From contig JAEYRU010000113.1 of assembly GCA_023435335.1 (NCBI GenBank), positions 1 through 21,847 on the forward strand: DNA of 21,847 bases. The letters are read 5' to 3'. Below, piece after piece: positions 21,621 through 21,847 of the stretch; the stretch's first letter is position 1; every line of letters starts with the position of its first letter. The notes below the pieces were generated by a model. The model was not told the DNA's origin, made no database searches, and saw nothing but the letters and a program-made list of their open reading frames with translations. Position numbers and translations under genes: made by a program. The stretch comes from Pseudomonadota bacterium. Lineage in GTDB: Bacteria; Pseudomonadota; Alphaproteobacteria; Rhizobiales; Rhizobiaceae.

Positions 21621-21645
21621 GGAACCAGATATCAAGACGCGCGTT
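21621..21645 (+). promoter_or_regulatory. EcfG-type stress promoter of the exported protein at the window end
   Basis: GGAAC (21621-21625), 16-bp spacer, CGTT (21642-21645). Exact match, 90 bases upstream of ATG 21735, divergent from the lipid kinase promoter. Confidence 0.78.
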
Positions 21646-21734
21646 GACGACGTGTGAGGCCGCGCCCTTCCTTTCTGTCAGGTCCGGAGCGAGGCGCGGC
21701 CGTGCAAAAGAATAATGCACAAGGAGAAGCTATC

Positions 21735-21847
21735 ATGATCCGCAACCTTTTGGCGACTACCGCCATTGCCACGCTTCTCGCGTCCGGCGCCTATGCTCAG
21801 ACGGCACCGGCACCCGCGCCACAGGATCCAATGGCCACCCAGCAGGC
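21735..21847 (+). CDS. Exported protein, partial (N-terminus only)
   Basis: 37 codons are visible before the window ends. The start MIRNLLATTAIATLLASGAYAQ is a typical Sec signal peptide, with cleavage expected after AYA, followed by an Ala/Pro/Thr-rich linker (TAPAPAPQDPMATQQ). AAGGAG lies eight bases before ATG 21735. Rhizobial exported proteins with such starts often carry a PRC-barrel or BON domain, but nothing here decides this. It is under an exact EcfG promoter match. Confidence 0.75.
   Translation, partial: MIRNLLATTAIATLLASGAYAQTAPAPAPQDPMATQQ

Noticed and set aside
1..21847. Search for CRISPR arrays, insertion sequences, phage genes, tRNA or rRNA
   Set aside because: No regularly spaced repeats, transposase or integrase motifs, or clover-leaf/rRNA sequence was recognised by eye; every sizeable gene has an ordinary chromosomal role.

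Overview
The window is about 63% GC by eye, dense and strand-mixed. It looks like chromosomal DNA of an alphaproteobacterium of the order Hyphomicrobiales (Rhizobiales), probably near Phyllobacteriaceae/Mesorhizobium. This rests on three things: the pstSCAB-phoU-phoB order with a rhizobial-type Pho box, a xylF-xylH-xylG operon with a ROK repressor and a single-domain ATPase, and above all the alphaproteobacteria-specific PhyR/NepR/EcfG general stress response (GSR) locus. I saw no rRNA or tRNA gene, insertion sequence, prophage or CRISPR array. The genus is inference.

Layout. 1-224 (-): 5' part of a DMT/EamA-type membrane transporter gene. 225-639: non-coding, with a near-consensus Pho box at 550-567. 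640-6647 (+): phosphate regulon pstS, pstC, pstA, pstB, phoU, phoB; no phoR in the window. 6769-9695 (+): a secreted vanadium-dependent haloperoxidase with all vanadate-site residues, followed two bases later by a secreted CRTAC1/ASPIC-UnbV beta-propeller protein. 9728-10975 (-): ROK repressor, divergent from xylF-xylH-xylG (11170-14475). The intergenic region between them holds a TTGACA promoter and a perfect 23-bp palindromic operator. A bidirectional terminator (14485-14515) closes the xyl operon.

14530-21847 reads as a general stress response island. phyR (-) and nepR-ecfG (+) are divergent, and a FAT GUY-type single-domain response regulator abuts ecfG stop to stop. Around them lie a glycine-zipper lipoprotein, a 57-aa membrane protein, a DUF1328 protein, an AI-2E-family permease, a YqjD/ElaB-like protein with a small holin-like partner, an 81-aa membrane protein, a diacylglycerol-kinase-like lipid kinase and the start of an exported protein. 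Reading both strands I found ten exact matches to the EcfG promoter pattern GGAAC-N16/17-CGTT in this 7-kb stretch, nearly all just upstream of a gene start. Several are arranged as back-to-back divergent pairs. I found none in the first 14.8 kb.

The most interesting object is not a protein gene. One exact EcfG promoter (15237-15261, +) points into a gap without a plausible reading frame. That gap encodes two stem-loops with C-rich, anti-Shine-Dalgarno-like loops, then a canonical Rho-independent terminator ending near 15392. This predicts a stress-induced small RNA of about 126 nt, similar in design to the GSR small RNA GsrN of Caulobacter. How the parts would fit (from known families): on stress PhyR is phosphorylated and sequesters NepR, which frees EcfG. 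EcfG then transcribes its own regulators, the envelope and membrane proteins and the predicted sRNA. The PhyR kinase is not in the window.
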